This document shows positions 19,935 to 28,625 of a stretch of DNA of 28,671 bases, piece after piece. The stretch covers positions 1-28,671 of the IMG/VR virus record IMGVR_UViG_3300037502_001302. One strand, written 5' to 3'. Position 1 is the first letter of the stretch; every line of letters begins with the position of its first letter. The DNA is from a virus. The translations under genes and the position numbers were made by a program. The notes beneath the pieces were generated by a model that had not been told where the DNA came from, did not search any database, and was given only the letters and a program-made list of their open reading frames with translations.

Positions 19935-19969
19935 AAAAAAGGGGGGAAGGGTGTAACCCCCGCCCCCCC
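19935..19969 (-). terminator. Intrinsic terminator of the first virion operon
   Basis: Minus strand: G7, C, G5, loop TTACA, CCC, TT, CCCCCC, then TTTTTTC. A long G:C stem with one bulge. It lies about 21 nt after the stop at 19991 and marks the end of the operon that begins at 5091 on the circle. Confidence 0.8.
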
Positions 19970-19990
19970 ATTTCGCCAATTCAAACGAAC

Positions 19991-20518
19991 TTAAACGACA
20001 ATGGTAATATCCGTATCCGTGGGGTCTCCGGCGGTTGCCGCAAGGTGCGGTGCGGGCAATTTTTCTTCTGCAAGAATTTGCAGGGAATACCCGTTCATAT
20101 CGCCTTTTGCCGTTCCCGTGGTGATTTCGCCCCCGGAAACTTCGCACCCCTCGGAATAACCCATAATTAAAAGGTTGTCGTTAGAATCGTGGACAATTAC
20201 GGCACAACGTCCCTTCATCAATTCGTACAAATTCGCATTGTCCGCGGCGGACAAAAGGGGCAAATTCAACGTTACTAATTGAGAAAAGAAAATTGTACCA
20301 TTCTCGATGGAAGACGTAATGGTTTGAACCAAACTACCGGAATTTTTCGTGGGAGAAATCCGGTAAAATGAAGTTGCCCCCGTAACGCCCGCAACCGCAC
20401 CACTAACAATCGCATCCCACGTAACCGAATTGTAATTCGCAACGTAAATGTGTTTGATGCCTCCAATGCCCGTTTTACACGGGAAACTACGGGCGGCAAT
20501 GGTTAAGGTACACGGCAT
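19991..20518 (-). CDS. Major tail (tube) protein
   Basis: 175 aa, ATG at 20518, 11 nt after the capsid stop. The start (MPCTLTIAARSFPCKTGIGG) and IKHIYVANYNSVTW are typical of a Bacteroidota phage tail protein. The centre (ENGTIFFSQLVTLNLPLLSA) and the end (GCEVSGGEITTGTAKGDMNG, then YSLQILAEEK) match the tube fold, whose conserved part has GxxxxTGTAxGDxNGY. Made in many copies and terminated strongly behind, as expected for a tube protein. It forms stacked hexamer rings around the tape measure. Confidence 0.7.
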   Translation of the reverse strand: MPCTLTIAARSFPCKTGIGGIKHIYVANYNSVTWDAIVSGAVAGVTGATSFYRISPTKNSGSLVQTITSSIENGTIFFSQLVTLNLPLLSAADNANLYELMKGRCAVIVHDSNDNLLIMGYSEGCEVSGGEITTGTAKGDMNGYSLQILAEEKLPAPHLAATAGDPTDTDITIVV

Positions 20519-20529
20519 GATTTCAAGAA

Positions 20530-21465
20530 TTAAGATGACCTACGAATAACGCCCAAGGAATCCATGTCCACTACCTGCACCCCGGCATCGAATTGAAACA
20601 CAACCCGGGTTGAATCTTCGCCCGTGGAAGGCAACATATCCACGAAAGTTGCCGTTACGTGGTCAGACAAAAGGTTAGTTCCAAATACCATGTTTTCCGG
20701 GCGGGAAATAATCAAGGTATCATTGGGGAACCCTGCGGGGGTTACGATTGGATAACCAAGGTAGGTTTGCACCAACGCTTCCGAGAGGAACGGGGTATTG
20801 GATGCATCCGCCAACGTCCGCCAATAAATGGCATACGTTGCCCGGCTCATGTAGATTTTCGCAGTTTCGTAATCGCCCTGCAACGCCGGGGGGTTGTAGG
20901 TCGAAACCAAGTTTTGCAGGTGCGTCAAAATGTTGCCCGTAGCAAATGCCGCCGTAACCAATTGTTCGTAGGTGGGGGCGGCATCCACAATCAGTTTGCA
21001 AATACCCGTGAAATTGGTAAATGCCGCAGTACCTGCGCTTGTTCCGTCCGCGTCATAATTACCCTGCCACAAGTTGTATTCAACGTTGCGGGCGATTTGC
21101 TTACCCAACCATCCGGCAATGTAGTTTTTCAATTCTGCGGGTGCAAGGGAATTTTGTCCGCGCATGAATTCGGATTCCCATTGGTTACGCAAATCTTGAT
21201 TGCAAATTTGTTCGTTGACCTTCAACGCGGTAGTTTCCAACACCACGTCACCAATGGTCAGTTGACCTGAACCCGGGACGGCAAATTGACAATCTTGGGC
21301 TTGAATTGCGCCCCCGGAAACCTTCCGCAAAACTTCTTTTTTCTTGACGTTTTGGCGAACGGAAACCAATTGTTTAGCGATGGTATCCGCCGAAAGAATC
21401 GCGGGTGCGACATAAGGCAATGCGAACTTCCCCGCATAGGTGGAAGTAATAGATGCGTTTGGCAT
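20530..21465 (-). CDS. Major capsid protein
   Basis: 311 aa, right for an HK97-fold capsid protein of moderate size. The N-terminal part contains SADTIAKQLVSVRQNVKKKE; the middle has LKNYIAGWLGKQIARNVEYN (spine helix) and TYEQLVTAAFATGNILTHLQ; the end VVFQFDAGVQVVDMDSLGVI is the usual C-terminal P-domain strand of this phage group. It follows protease and scaffold genes in the standard order and starts 3 nt after the scaffold stop. Forms the icosahedral head. No fused delta domain is visible because a separate scaffold is present. Confidence 0.85.
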   Translation of the reverse strand: MPNASITSTYAGKFALPYVAPAILSADTIAKQLVSVRQNVKKKEVLRKVSGGAIQAQDCQFAVPGSGQLTIGDVVLETTALKVNEQICNQDLRNQWESEFMRGQNSLAPAELKNYIAGWLGKQIARNVEYNLWQGNYDADGTSAGTAAFTNFTGICKLIVDAAPTYEQLVTAAFATGNILTHLQNLVSTYNPPALQGDYETAKIYMSRATYAIYWRTLADASNTPFLSEALVQTYLGYPIVTPAGFPNDTLIISRPENMVFGTNLLSDHVTATFVDMLPSTGEDSTRVVFQFDAGVQVVDMDSLGVIRRSS

Positions 21466-21468
21466 AGT

Positions 21469-21975
21469 TTAAAGATTTGAGAATTGTTTTTGCAAGATTT
21501 TGATTCGGTCTTCAACCGACATGGCGGACAAATCCACCTTTTCGAAGGTCTTTGGCGCGGGGGTGCGCTTCAAGGGTTTAGGCGTTGCCGCAAGTTCTTT
21601 TGGGGTCATTTCCTCCAACTTTTCTAAAATGGGTTGCAATGCCGCGCCCAACATTTCAGCGACAATCGGGCGGATAACTTCCGCCAAATCTGCGGACGTT
21701 TCTTCCGGCATTTCTTCCGCTTCCGCTTTTCCAATTACGCCTTCCACCACGACAATTTGCGTTCCGTCTTCCATGACGTAACCGCCATCAGGCAATGGGA
21801 TTTGTTCGCCCTCATCATTTACAATGAAGACGTTTGCCCCTTCCGTGAACGCGTCCGCGTCCGTTTGGATAACCTGCCCCGAATCGAGGGTAGCGGTTGC
21901 CATTTGAACTTCCTCCACCTTCAATTTGGTGTTGAAATTGTCCAAAATTGATTGTACCTTTTGTTTAATGTCCAT
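21469..21975 (-). CDS. Head scaffolding protein
   Basis: 168 aa from the ATG at 21975 (MDIKQKVQSILDNFNTKLKV). An upstream TTG (22014) is less likely. The centre holds a beta part (DGGYVMEDGTQIVVVEGVIG), then acidic helices (KAEAEEMPEETSADLAEV) and the Lys/Pro-rich KELAATPKPLKRTPAPKTFE, ending in the helix SVEDRIKILQKQFSN. Acidic helix plus basic C-terminal end that binds capsid is typical of scaffolds. It sits between the protease and capsid genes, as expected. It is removed when the capsid matures. Confidence 0.7.
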   Translation of the reverse strand: MDIKQKVQSILDNFNTKLKVEEVQMATATLDSGQVIQTDADAFTEGANVFIVNDEGEQIPLPDGGYVMEDGTQIVVVEGVIGKAEAEEMPEETSADLAEVIRPIVAEMLGAALQPILEKLEEMTPKELAATPKPLKRTPAPKTFEKVDLSAMSVEDRIKILQKQFSNL

Positions 21976-22010
21976 GTTATTTGGATTTGTATAAAGACGA
22001 ATTAGGAGGG

Positions 22011-22592
22011 TCAAACTTTACAAACGGATTCGATTTCCGCAAGTAACCTTTGCTCTTCCGTCATGTTTTGTTTTTCCTTCAACCGGGCGGCATCAGTAAA
22101 AAACCCTTCGATGCTGAACCCCTTAACCTTCCCGGTTTTCACATGGTCTTCCCACAATTCGTCATTGTCAATTTTCATTGCGACCATCCACGTTCCACGT
22201 GGAACACTCAACCCGTACACCTGCGATTTGTCCCGTTCGGGGTCTTCGACAATCCACGATTCCACAACATAAACCCCGTTTACGGGTTCAGAATGTTGCA
22301 ACGTGGCGTTGTGGTGATTCGAATTACGAAAGAACTTTTCTTGCAGTTGGGCAATAGTCGATTTGCTGAAATAAATGTAAAATTCCATGCCGTCCCGGTT
22401 GCGGTATATGGGTTTGTCCGGCACTAATGCCGCCCCAATGACCATGCGTTTTTCATCTACCGCAAGTTGTACCGGGATTTCTTCCGCAAGGGAAACAAAA
22501 TCAATTTCAATGGCGGGTTTTTCTACTAATGAAATTGCGTCAATTCCGTGATTTTCGGCGGTGTCATCTACCACCATTTCATAGATTTTCAT
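22011..22592 (-). CDS. Prohead protease (XkdF/S78-like)
   Basis: 193 aa from the ATG at 22592, which overlaps the tape-measure stop as ATGA. The start reads MKIYEMVVDD, then GIDAISLVEKPAIEIDFVSL and MVIGAALVPDKPIYR, followed by the EFYIYFSKSTIAQ helix. These are hallmarks of the XkdF-like putative phage serine protease (Peptidase_S78_2), which cleaves scaffold and capsid. A conserved His lies in NSNHHNATLQHSEP; the nucleophile is plausibly Ser in YGLSVPRGTW or KGFSIEG. The position before scaffold and capsid supports it. Confidence 0.8.
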   Translation of the reverse strand: MKIYEMVVDDTAENHGIDAISLVEKPAIEIDFVSLAEEIPVQLAVDEKRMVIGAALVPDKPIYRNRDGMEFYIYFSKSTIAQLQEKFFRNSNHHNATLQHSEPVNGVYVVESWIVEDPERDKSQVYGLSVPRGTWMVAMKIDNDELWEDHVKTGKVKGFSIEGFFTDAARLKEKQNMTEEQRLLAEIESVCKV

Positions 22593-24463
22593 AATAACGT
22601 GGCTTGGTCGGTTACTAATTGATTTGCGCTCTGTGCGTTGGTTACTTCTTTGCTCACAACGTATGTGCGTTGTGCGCCCATGCTCCACCCTCCACCGAAC
22701 GCCCCGGGGTCAATGTTCGGTGTGGTGTTCTGCGCCCCGCCGGAAGTAATTGTGGGGGGCGTAACGGACGGGGCGGAAGGGGCGTTGGTACTTGTATATT
22801 CCGTTTTGGCAATCGTGGCGATTTGCGCCGCACCTACCGCCGCGGCAATACCCGCTTCCACGAACTGCGCCCCGGTCGCAAGTTTCAATGGGTTGCCACC
22901 GGCGGTTAATGCCGCAGTTACCGCCTGCCCGGTTTGCACAATTGCCGTGGCTAAATTGATTGCCTTATTTCGCTTAAATGCCTTCTTACTATCCTTCTCA
23001 TCGTTGCGGGTAAATGCCGCGTTCAATTGGCTAATTGCCCCCAACGCTTGCCCCGCAAAATTGATTTTTTGGGCGAACTTTTGTTGTTCCCGGGCGGTGG
23101 CTTTTGCCGCGTCTTCATCCGCTTTTTTCTTTTCTTCGTCGCGGTATCTTTGCGAAATCGCCGCCAATTCTTCTTCTTGTTTTGCCGACAATTCCGCCAT
23201 TGTAATTCCGTGTTGTTCGGCATACAACGCCATTTCGTCGTACTTCCGGGCTACGGCATCCAATTCGTTTTGTTCCCGCGTTTGGAAGATGTTGGACAAA
23301 TTTTGTTCTTGCCGTTCCCGTTCCGAATAATACGCTTGGTTTGCGGCTATTAACGCCTTCAAACGTTCTTCCGCCGCCTTTGCCGCGTCTTCGTCCGCCT
23401 TCCTTGCCTCTTCCGCTTCCCTCTTTGCCTCCTTATTAAGACGGATTGTCTCCCTTTGAATCAATCGTTGTGACTGCAACCGCTTAACCCGCAACGCTTC
23501 CAAATCCGCTTCCGCTTGCGCTAATTTGTCTACCCCCTCTTCGCTTGTTCTATTAAGCGAATTTTCCATTTTAATTGCATCCCGGCGCAATGTCAACATA
23601 CGTTGTTCCTTATCGAACAACCCGTCTTCCATCTTCTGCGCGTTTTGCAACATCGCAATGCGTTCTTCAACGCTTAAATTTTCGGTTTCCCGGGCATTCA
23701 ATCGGGCTTCCGCAATTTCCGCTTCCACCCTTTGACGTTGCACCAAAAGTTCACGGGCGATGTCGTCCGCTTTATCTAATTTGTCCGCCACCCGCGCCGC
23801 CTTTTCCATGTCCTTTTCTACCTCATCGGCAAATTCCCCGATTGCTTTTCCCGCTTCCTCGACTTTGTCGGTAATGCCTTCCACCCCCAACGCCACCTTA
23901 CCCGCGGCATCCGCGGCAACCTTTCCCGCCTCACCAAATTTTCCTTGGAATACCAACGAAATTGCATTTCCCAAGGCGGGTATTAACTCCACAATACCTT
24001 CAATCCGGTTTGTGATATTCTCTTTAATCAGGTTGGCAAAATTGGTAATCGCCTCCTTGGGGTTTTCGAACGCCCAAATAATTTTGTCTCCCAACGCGGA
24101 CAAAACATCTGTCAAATTTCCAATAACTGCGCCCGTGATTTTTAGGATTTTGGCGAATTTATCTTGCCCCGCTTCACTTGTGGTGAATGCCGCGGTAAGT
24201 GAACCCAACACCACAATTAACGCACCAATTCCCGTTCCGATAATTGCACCTTTTAACGTGGTCATACCTTTGACCATGCCCCCGATTCCGGAAATTACGT
24301 CTGCGATTTTCGATGGAATGCCCCCCATCAAATCGTTGACGGCATCAAACCCGGATTGCATTGAACCCGTGGTTTTGGTGGACGCTCTTTCGATGTCCTC
24401 CAACCCTTCTTCTACCCCTTCCGCGTCTAATTCTGCCTTAAAAACTATCTTGCGATTATCCAT
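22589..24463 (-). CDS. Tape measure protein
   Basis: 624 aa, so roughly a 90-95 nm tail if 0.15 nm per residue applies. N-terminal region MDNRKIVFKAELDAEGVEEG, then the hydrophobic Gly-rich part (GAIIGTGIGALIVVLGSLTA, about 73-92) that may serve as a membrane segment for DNA entry. Long coiled coils follow (about 200-440, rich in Ala/Glu/Lys/Arg). The end RTYVVSKEVTNAQSANQLVT is typical of Bacteroidota phage tape measures. ATG at 24463 overlaps the small gene before it by 19 nt. The tail chaperone is six genes away instead of adjacent. Confidence 0.85.
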   Translation of the reverse strand: MDNRKIVFKAELDAEGVEEGLEDIERASTKTTGSMQSGFDAVNDLMGGIPSKIADVISGIGGMVKGMTTLKGAIIGTGIGALIVVLGSLTAAFTTSEAGQDKFAKILKITGAVIGNLTDVLSALGDKIIWAFENPKEAITNFANLIKENITNRIEGIVELIPALGNAISLVFQGKFGEAGKVAADAAGKVALGVEGITDKVEEAGKAIGEFADEVEKDMEKAARVADKLDKADDIARELLVQRQRVEAEIAEARLNARETENLSVEERIAMLQNAQKMEDGLFDKEQRMLTLRRDAIKMENSLNRTSEEGVDKLAQAEADLEALRVKRLQSQRLIQRETIRLNKEAKREAEEARKADEDAAKAAEERLKALIAANQAYYSERERQEQNLSNIFQTREQNELDAVARKYDEMALYAEQHGITMAELSAKQEEELAAISQRYRDEEKKKADEDAAKATAREQQKFAQKINFAGQALGAISQLNAAFTRNDEKDSKKAFKRNKAINLATAIVQTGQAVTAALTAGGNPLKLATGAQFVEAGIAAAVGAAQIATIAKTEYTSTNAPSAPSVTPPTITSGGAQNTTPNIDPGAFGGGWSMGAQRTYVVSKEVTNAQSANQLVTDQATLL

Positions 24464-24621
24464 GTAATAAATTCAAAATATGCGTAAAAAACCAACCCGT
24501 AAACCAACCCGGCGCAAACCCAATCTAAAACTTTGAACCAAAGGGGTATTTTTTTCCCCTTGGTTTGTTTCAGAATGTCCACCGCCTCCATGATAGATTG
24601 ACCCGAATTTTCCTTTTCCAT
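24445..24621 (-). CDS. Small membrane protein before the tape measure
   Basis: 58 aa from the ATG at 24621, which overlaps the hub stop as TAATG. A longer start inside the hub gene is rejected. The N-terminal half is charged and helical (IMEAVDILKQTKGKKIPLWF), then LDWVCAGLVYGLVFYAYFEF as a membrane helix. It is expressed together with the tail-tip and tape measure proteins. It could be a tail chaperone partner or a membrane factor of the tail tip. No family recognised. Confidence 0.6.
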   Translation of the reverse strand: MEKENSGQSIMEAVDILKQTKGKKIPLWFKVLDWVCAGLVYGLVFYAYFEFITWIIAR

Positions 24622-26825
24622 TACGTTTGTCGGTATGTTTTCGGTGTGGGTAGGGGGGGCGTACCCCAACACGTTCCGTTTGTCGGATTGTACGTATATC
24701 CAAACAACTCGCAACATTGTTGTTGCGGGGTCGAAATAACCCCGGACGAATTGATAAACGTTACCTGCCCCGTCTTCAAAATTTCATAGGGCAAATCCCG
24801 GCAAATGCGTTCCGGCGGAACGATTTTCAGCAACTTAACTTTGGACAATGCGCCCGGGTCATTGGCGACAAATTCAATTGACAAAATGCGCCATGCCACG
24901 TTTTCAATAAAAATAATATCGCTCCAATTAAACGTGGAAATATCGAACGTGTCCAACTTGAAATGGGCGTTCATAATTCGCGCATCAGCGGAATACAATT
25001 CCCCGGTAAATGGATACCAAAACCGATAAAACAACGCGTCCCGGGAATGCGCCGCAATGCTCCTAAACTTGGGGTCATAGCCAAAATTTAGGTCAATGGA
25101 ATTAATGGTGGGAAAATACTTTTCGCAATCCGAAAAAACGGGGAAATCATTGTACAAAGAACCATTAAAATAAAAACCGCCCAATGGCAATTTGCCGTTC
25201 CAAAATGCAATTGTGGGGGCGGGCTTTTCTACGGGCGTTGCATCCGCCTGCAACATTCTCATTACCGGGAAATCCGTTTGCGGAATCGGGCATGGAATGA
25301 AGGGGGCGAATGCGCCTTGCAATTCAAAATCCCCCGTGGCGAAATCGTTGCCCGTATCCCGAATTTCCATTGTCCCGTAGGTACGCCCCAACGATTCCTT
25401 CACCGCCGTAGAAATGAAATCCCCGTTCTCCCGCATTCGATACCAATACCGCCGTTTTTGCAAATCCGTGGTAGGCATTATTTCCACGTCTTTGTCAACT
25501 GACAATTTATCCGTCCAATCCTTTTGAACGCCAAACGAAACATAATCCGCCCAAGGTTCGATAATGTATTTGTTGGGTTCGTTTCGGTCGGGAATGAACA
25601 CCAAATTGAACGCCTTTTGTAGTGCGTTCAAAAATTCAATTTGTTTCATGTCCGGCATATTTGCCGCCGGGTCATAAATTACCCCCGCCAAATTTGCATC
25701 ATACAATTCAAAAGACGTTGTGGGGGCGGTAGTGCCACCTGCGCCATAAAATTGACCTGACGTTGCAACACTATTTTTGTAACGAACATCAATAACATCT
25801 CCCGCGTTTAAGGTTAGCGGGATGGTAAACAACATATAATTTGCCGCCAATGTGATTGACGCGGCGGGCAAATTGATAACGTTTTGCCATGCAACGCCAT
25901 TCTTGAAAATTGTAACATCGACCGTCCCGGAAGATGGCACAACGCTAAATTTTACCCTCACTTTGAATTGGTAAGAACCATAATAAGGCACGGTAAATGC
26001 ACCCCCGGAAACATCATTGCCGGGGTCATAATACGCCCCCGTTTCCGCGAAATTGAATACTTGGTATGTCGTATTGCTAAATGTTAAATTGGATGTCAAT
26101 CCCACATGAAATAACAAACCATTTGAAATGTCCGTGTATTTGTTTTGTATGCCCCCGGCATTACACATTAAATACATTTTGTCGCCCAAATCGTCAATGA
26201 AATTCGACGAATACAACAACCCGTTTTCTTCAAAGATGGATTTGACTAAATACAGAACGGAAAAAAACCCGGTAAAATCATCATACTGCAAAGAATCCAC
26301 GGCGGTTGCCCATGTCGAAGACCCTGCCCAATTCTGCCCCCGGTCAACCACCCCAAACCGCAGGGGAACGCCCGAACCCGCCCACGTATTTTTGATGTTG
26401 GTTTCCGACATTGTAATTGCATAATCGGACAAATCCAAATCCGATAACATTTTGTCGCCCAACGTTCGGGACAATGCCGCAGTTTCCCCGAAAAAAACCA
26501 ACTCAATATCCATATAACGCCCCTTTTGTTGGATATATCGTTTAACTTGAATATACCCGTCCATCAGGGGAACGCCCCCGTAAATTAGGCGGGCTTCCTG
26601 CCTCGATTTCAAATTGAAATTGGAAGACGCACCCAAGGAATTTACCGCACCAAAAATGGTGGAATTCGCTTCCGTCAATGGCACACGGAAGGTTTGCGTA
26701 TACCCGGAAGATGCCGCGTTAATTTCCGATATATTTTGGAATTGGTAGGTAATTTCTACCGGGTCAAATTCGTACAATTCAACGTCTTTCTGCGCCTTAC
26801 CCGAACCAACAATTAAACGCAACAT
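24621..26825 (-). CDS. Tail-tip/baseplate hub protein
   Basis: 734 aa. The N-terminal part (VELYEFDPVEITYQFQNISE, INAASSGYTQTFRVPLTEAN) is the start I associate with hub (gp27/Tal-like) proteins of Bacteroidota phages. PVEITYQF and the FRVPLT segment are the telling parts. The centre has long beta-rich stretches and carbohydrate-module-like pieces. The later part (ERICRDLPYEILKTGQVTFI) contains Cys near residues 675-715. It is neighboured by the distal tail protein and tape measure. It forms the tip of the tail through which DNA exits. The Cys-rich end may be a small extra module. Confidence 0.7.
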   Translation of the reverse strand: MLRLIVGSGKAQKDVELYEFDPVEITYQFQNISEINAASSGYTQTFRVPLTEANSTIFGAVNSLGASSNFNLKSRQEARLIYGGVPLMDGYIQVKRYIQQKGRYMDIELVFFGETAALSRTLGDKMLSDLDLSDYAITMSETNIKNTWAGSGVPLRFGVVDRGQNWAGSSTWATAVDSLQYDDFTGFFSVLYLVKSIFEENGLLYSSNFIDDLGDKMYLMCNAGGIQNKYTDISNGLLFHVGLTSNLTFSNTTYQVFNFAETGAYYDPGNDVSGGAFTVPYYGSYQFKVRVKFSVVPSSGTVDVTIFKNGVAWQNVINLPAASITLAANYMLFTIPLTLNAGDVIDVRYKNSVATSGQFYGAGGTTAPTTSFELYDANLAGVIYDPAANMPDMKQIEFLNALQKAFNLVFIPDRNEPNKYIIEPWADYVSFGVQKDWTDKLSVDKDVEIMPTTDLQKRRYWYRMRENGDFISTAVKESLGRTYGTMEIRDTGNDFATGDFELQGAFAPFIPCPIPQTDFPVMRMLQADATPVEKPAPTIAFWNGKLPLGGFYFNGSLYNDFPVFSDCEKYFPTINSIDLNFGYDPKFRSIAAHSRDALFYRFWYPFTGELYSADARIMNAHFKLDTFDISTFNWSDIIFIENVAWRILSIEFVANDPGALSKVKLLKIVPPERICRDLPYEILKTGQVTFINSSGVISTPQQQCCELFGYTYNPTNGTCWGTPPLPTPKTYRQT

Positions 26826-26829
26826 GGTA

Positions 26830-28059
26830 TTATTGGGTTAGTTCAAATTCCATTTCTACAACTGACATTTTCGCGTTGGCGGACGTTCGCACATTGAATG
26901 TGTTAGTGTTCAATTTAACGGGCAAATACTGCCCGGCAATGGTCAAATACATTTGTTTGGATTTCGCCAAAGATTCCAACAAAGGTTGTTCCGCAAGGGG
27001 TACTAACTTCGTCAATGCATAACGTTCCGCCGTGTCCAAATGGTACGTTTTGGTATTCGTGGCGTTCGCCTTCAACGCGAATGTTGACGCGTTCCAACTG
27101 CCCGGAATGCTTTTGTATTCACGCGAATTTCTTTGGTACGATTTGCGCCGCAATCCCGTAAACGTAATGTAATCCCAACCGCCCAAGGTGTTAGCAAATG
27201 CCAACCGGGTTATTTCGTTTTTGGCAACTTCGCAGTAATTCGTAAATTCCAAAAAAGCGGATATTAGGTTTCCGCTTGCGTCCGTCAATACGTGTTGTAT
27301 TTTCGTCCATGCCCCCGTGTAACCGATATACGCAAGCCAATTTTTCGGGTATCCCTTCAAGTACCCCAACGCGTTACCTGCCAACAATTCATTTGACGTT
27401 GTGGCGGACAATCCATTAGTTGAAATTGCGGTAAATGTCGTGTCCACAATGGATGCCCCATTGAACACCCGGGAACGGACATTCACAACCCCCGTACCAA
27501 TGTAATCGTTGTAAAGGAACGCCACCGCCCCGTCATCGGTATCCATGCAGGGAATGGAAATTGTAGTGCCAATTAGGGGGTATTCGGTCAACCAAACTTT
27601 GCGCGACGAATTGAGGGGATAATAGGCCGAAAATGACGGGTTCAACCCTAACCGGGGTTCCACCATTCCGTCAATCACTACCATGCTTGTATTCGCTTCA
27701 TTTAGCGTTCCCGTCCCCCCCGTATAACTGCCAACGCGAATGGTGTACCCCTTGGAATTTTTGACCCCCTTTGCAAGAATCGGAACGTTGGCATCAGAAA
27801 AAAGGGGTGCGCCGGAATTGTCTTCCACGTCATGTTCCACCCGGGAAAAAATGACGGGCGACAAATCGAAATGCGCCCGTTCTGCCCCATTGGGTGCAAG
27901 GTAGTATGTGCCAATTAGCGTTGTGCCTTGCTCCAAGATTTGAACGATAAACCGGAAATCCGCCGGAAGGGGCGAAACGGAAGATGCGAACGTGAAAATC
28001 AATGGTTGGTTTACGGGAACAATCACCGCCCCGGGGGATGCTACAATTGACGCGGGCAT
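26830..28059 (-). CDS. Distal/minor tail protein
   Basis: 409 aa, ATG at 28059 overlapping the gp10-like stop as TAATG. Beta-rich: MPASIVASPGAVIVPVNQPL start, GGWDYITFTGLRRKSYQRNS near residue 300 (a part I recall from Bacteroidota tail proteins), and a C-terminal RTSANAKMSVVEMEFELTQ strand. The following hub gene and this order suggest a distal tail ring or tip protein. Not an enzyme as far as can be seen. Its first 87 codons are repeated at 1-262 with two amino-acid changes. Confidence 0.65.
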   Translation of the reverse strand: MPASIVASPGAVIVPVNQPLIFTFASSVSPLPADFRFIVQILEQGTTLIGTYYLAPNGAERAHFDLSPVIFSRVEHDVEDNSGAPLFSDANVPILAKGVKNSKGYTIRVGSYTGGTGTLNEANTSMVVIDGMVEPRLGLNPSFSAYYPLNSSRKVWLTEYPLIGTTISIPCMDTDDGAVAFLYNDYIGTGVVNVRSRVFNGASIVDTTFTAISTNGLSATTSNELLAGNALGYLKGYPKNWLAYIGYTGAWTKIQHVLTDASGNLISAFLEFTNYCEVAKNEITRLAFANTLGGWDYITFTGLRRKSYQRNSREYKSIPGSWNASTFALKANATNTKTYHLDTAERYALTKLVPLAEQPLLESLAKSKQMYLTIAGQYLPVKLNTNTFNVRTSANAKMSVVEMEFELTQ

Positions 28060-28625
28060 TACTTTTGTTTTTCTAATTGTTTCTTAATAACAACGCTAAT
28101 ATCTTCTTCCATTGCGTCCATCAGTTTTGATTGCCATTTTGGATACACTTCGTATGTTCCCAATTTAAAGTATGGAACACCCTCGATTCCTTTGGTTTTG
28201 ATACTGCGGGCGATGTTAAATGCCGCCGCATTCAATTTGGATTCGGTTTGTTTGATAAATTCCCCCGTGTTTGGGTCACGTAATCGAATGGGTTTGACGC
28301 GCATCCATTCGCGGATTGCCTCAACCGGGGGTTGTTTGTCCCGGTATGAAAATTCGCTGCCCCGGTTTATGCGCGTTCCGTTCACGCCTTGGTGTATGAA
28401 TACCGCGTATTTGTCCGCCGGGGGGGTTGCGAAAAATTCAATCTTGGAAGGCTTCACCGCAAACGAAAGGGATTTTTGCAGGGTGCGCGATGCAACCCCG
28501 TATGTTTTGTTTTTGCCAATGGTCTTCGTACCCAAGTTAAGTTTGGATGCGCGGACGGCATCCGCGGCAAAATCCACCAATAACGCTTGGGTATTTGGAT
28601 ACGATATTTTGACCTTTTTAGCCAT
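28059..28625 (-). CDS. HK97 gp10-like neck/tail completion protein (right copy)
   Basis: Second copy of the gene at 262-828. The 188-aa protein is identical, although the DNA differs at 15 positions, all synonymous. It precedes the distal tail gene with TAATG coupling. In the circular genome there is one such gene. See the entry at 262-828 for the basis of the family call. Confidence 0.6.
   Translation of the reverse strand: MAKKVKISYPNTQALLVDFAADAVRASKLNLGTKTIGKNKTYGVASRTLQKSLSFAVKPSKIEFFATPPADKYAVFIHQGVNGTRINRGSEFSYRDKQPPVEAIREWMRVKPIRLRDPNTGEFIKQTESKLNAAAFNIARSIKTKGIEGVPYFKLGTYEVYPKWQSKLMDAMEEDISVVIKKQLEKQK

Noticed and set aside
22001-22010. AGGAGGG as a Shine-Dalgarno site
   Set aside because: It reads on the plus strand, where no supported gene starts.
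21976-22014. TTG start at 22014 for the scaffold gene
   Set aside because: It overlaps the stop of the protease gene and the added residues (TLLIRLYTNP) look non-coding; the ATG at 21975 is better.
22638-23330. Long open frame on the plus strand opposite the tape measure (230 aa)
   Set aside because: Composition mirrors the Ala/Lys/Glu-rich coding strand (Ala/Ser-rich shadow), no family resemblance, and all other genes are on the minus strand.
24540-24563. Hairpin AAGGGG...CCCCTT as a terminator
   Set aside because: It lies inside the coding sequence of the small membrane protein and has no T tail on the minus strand.
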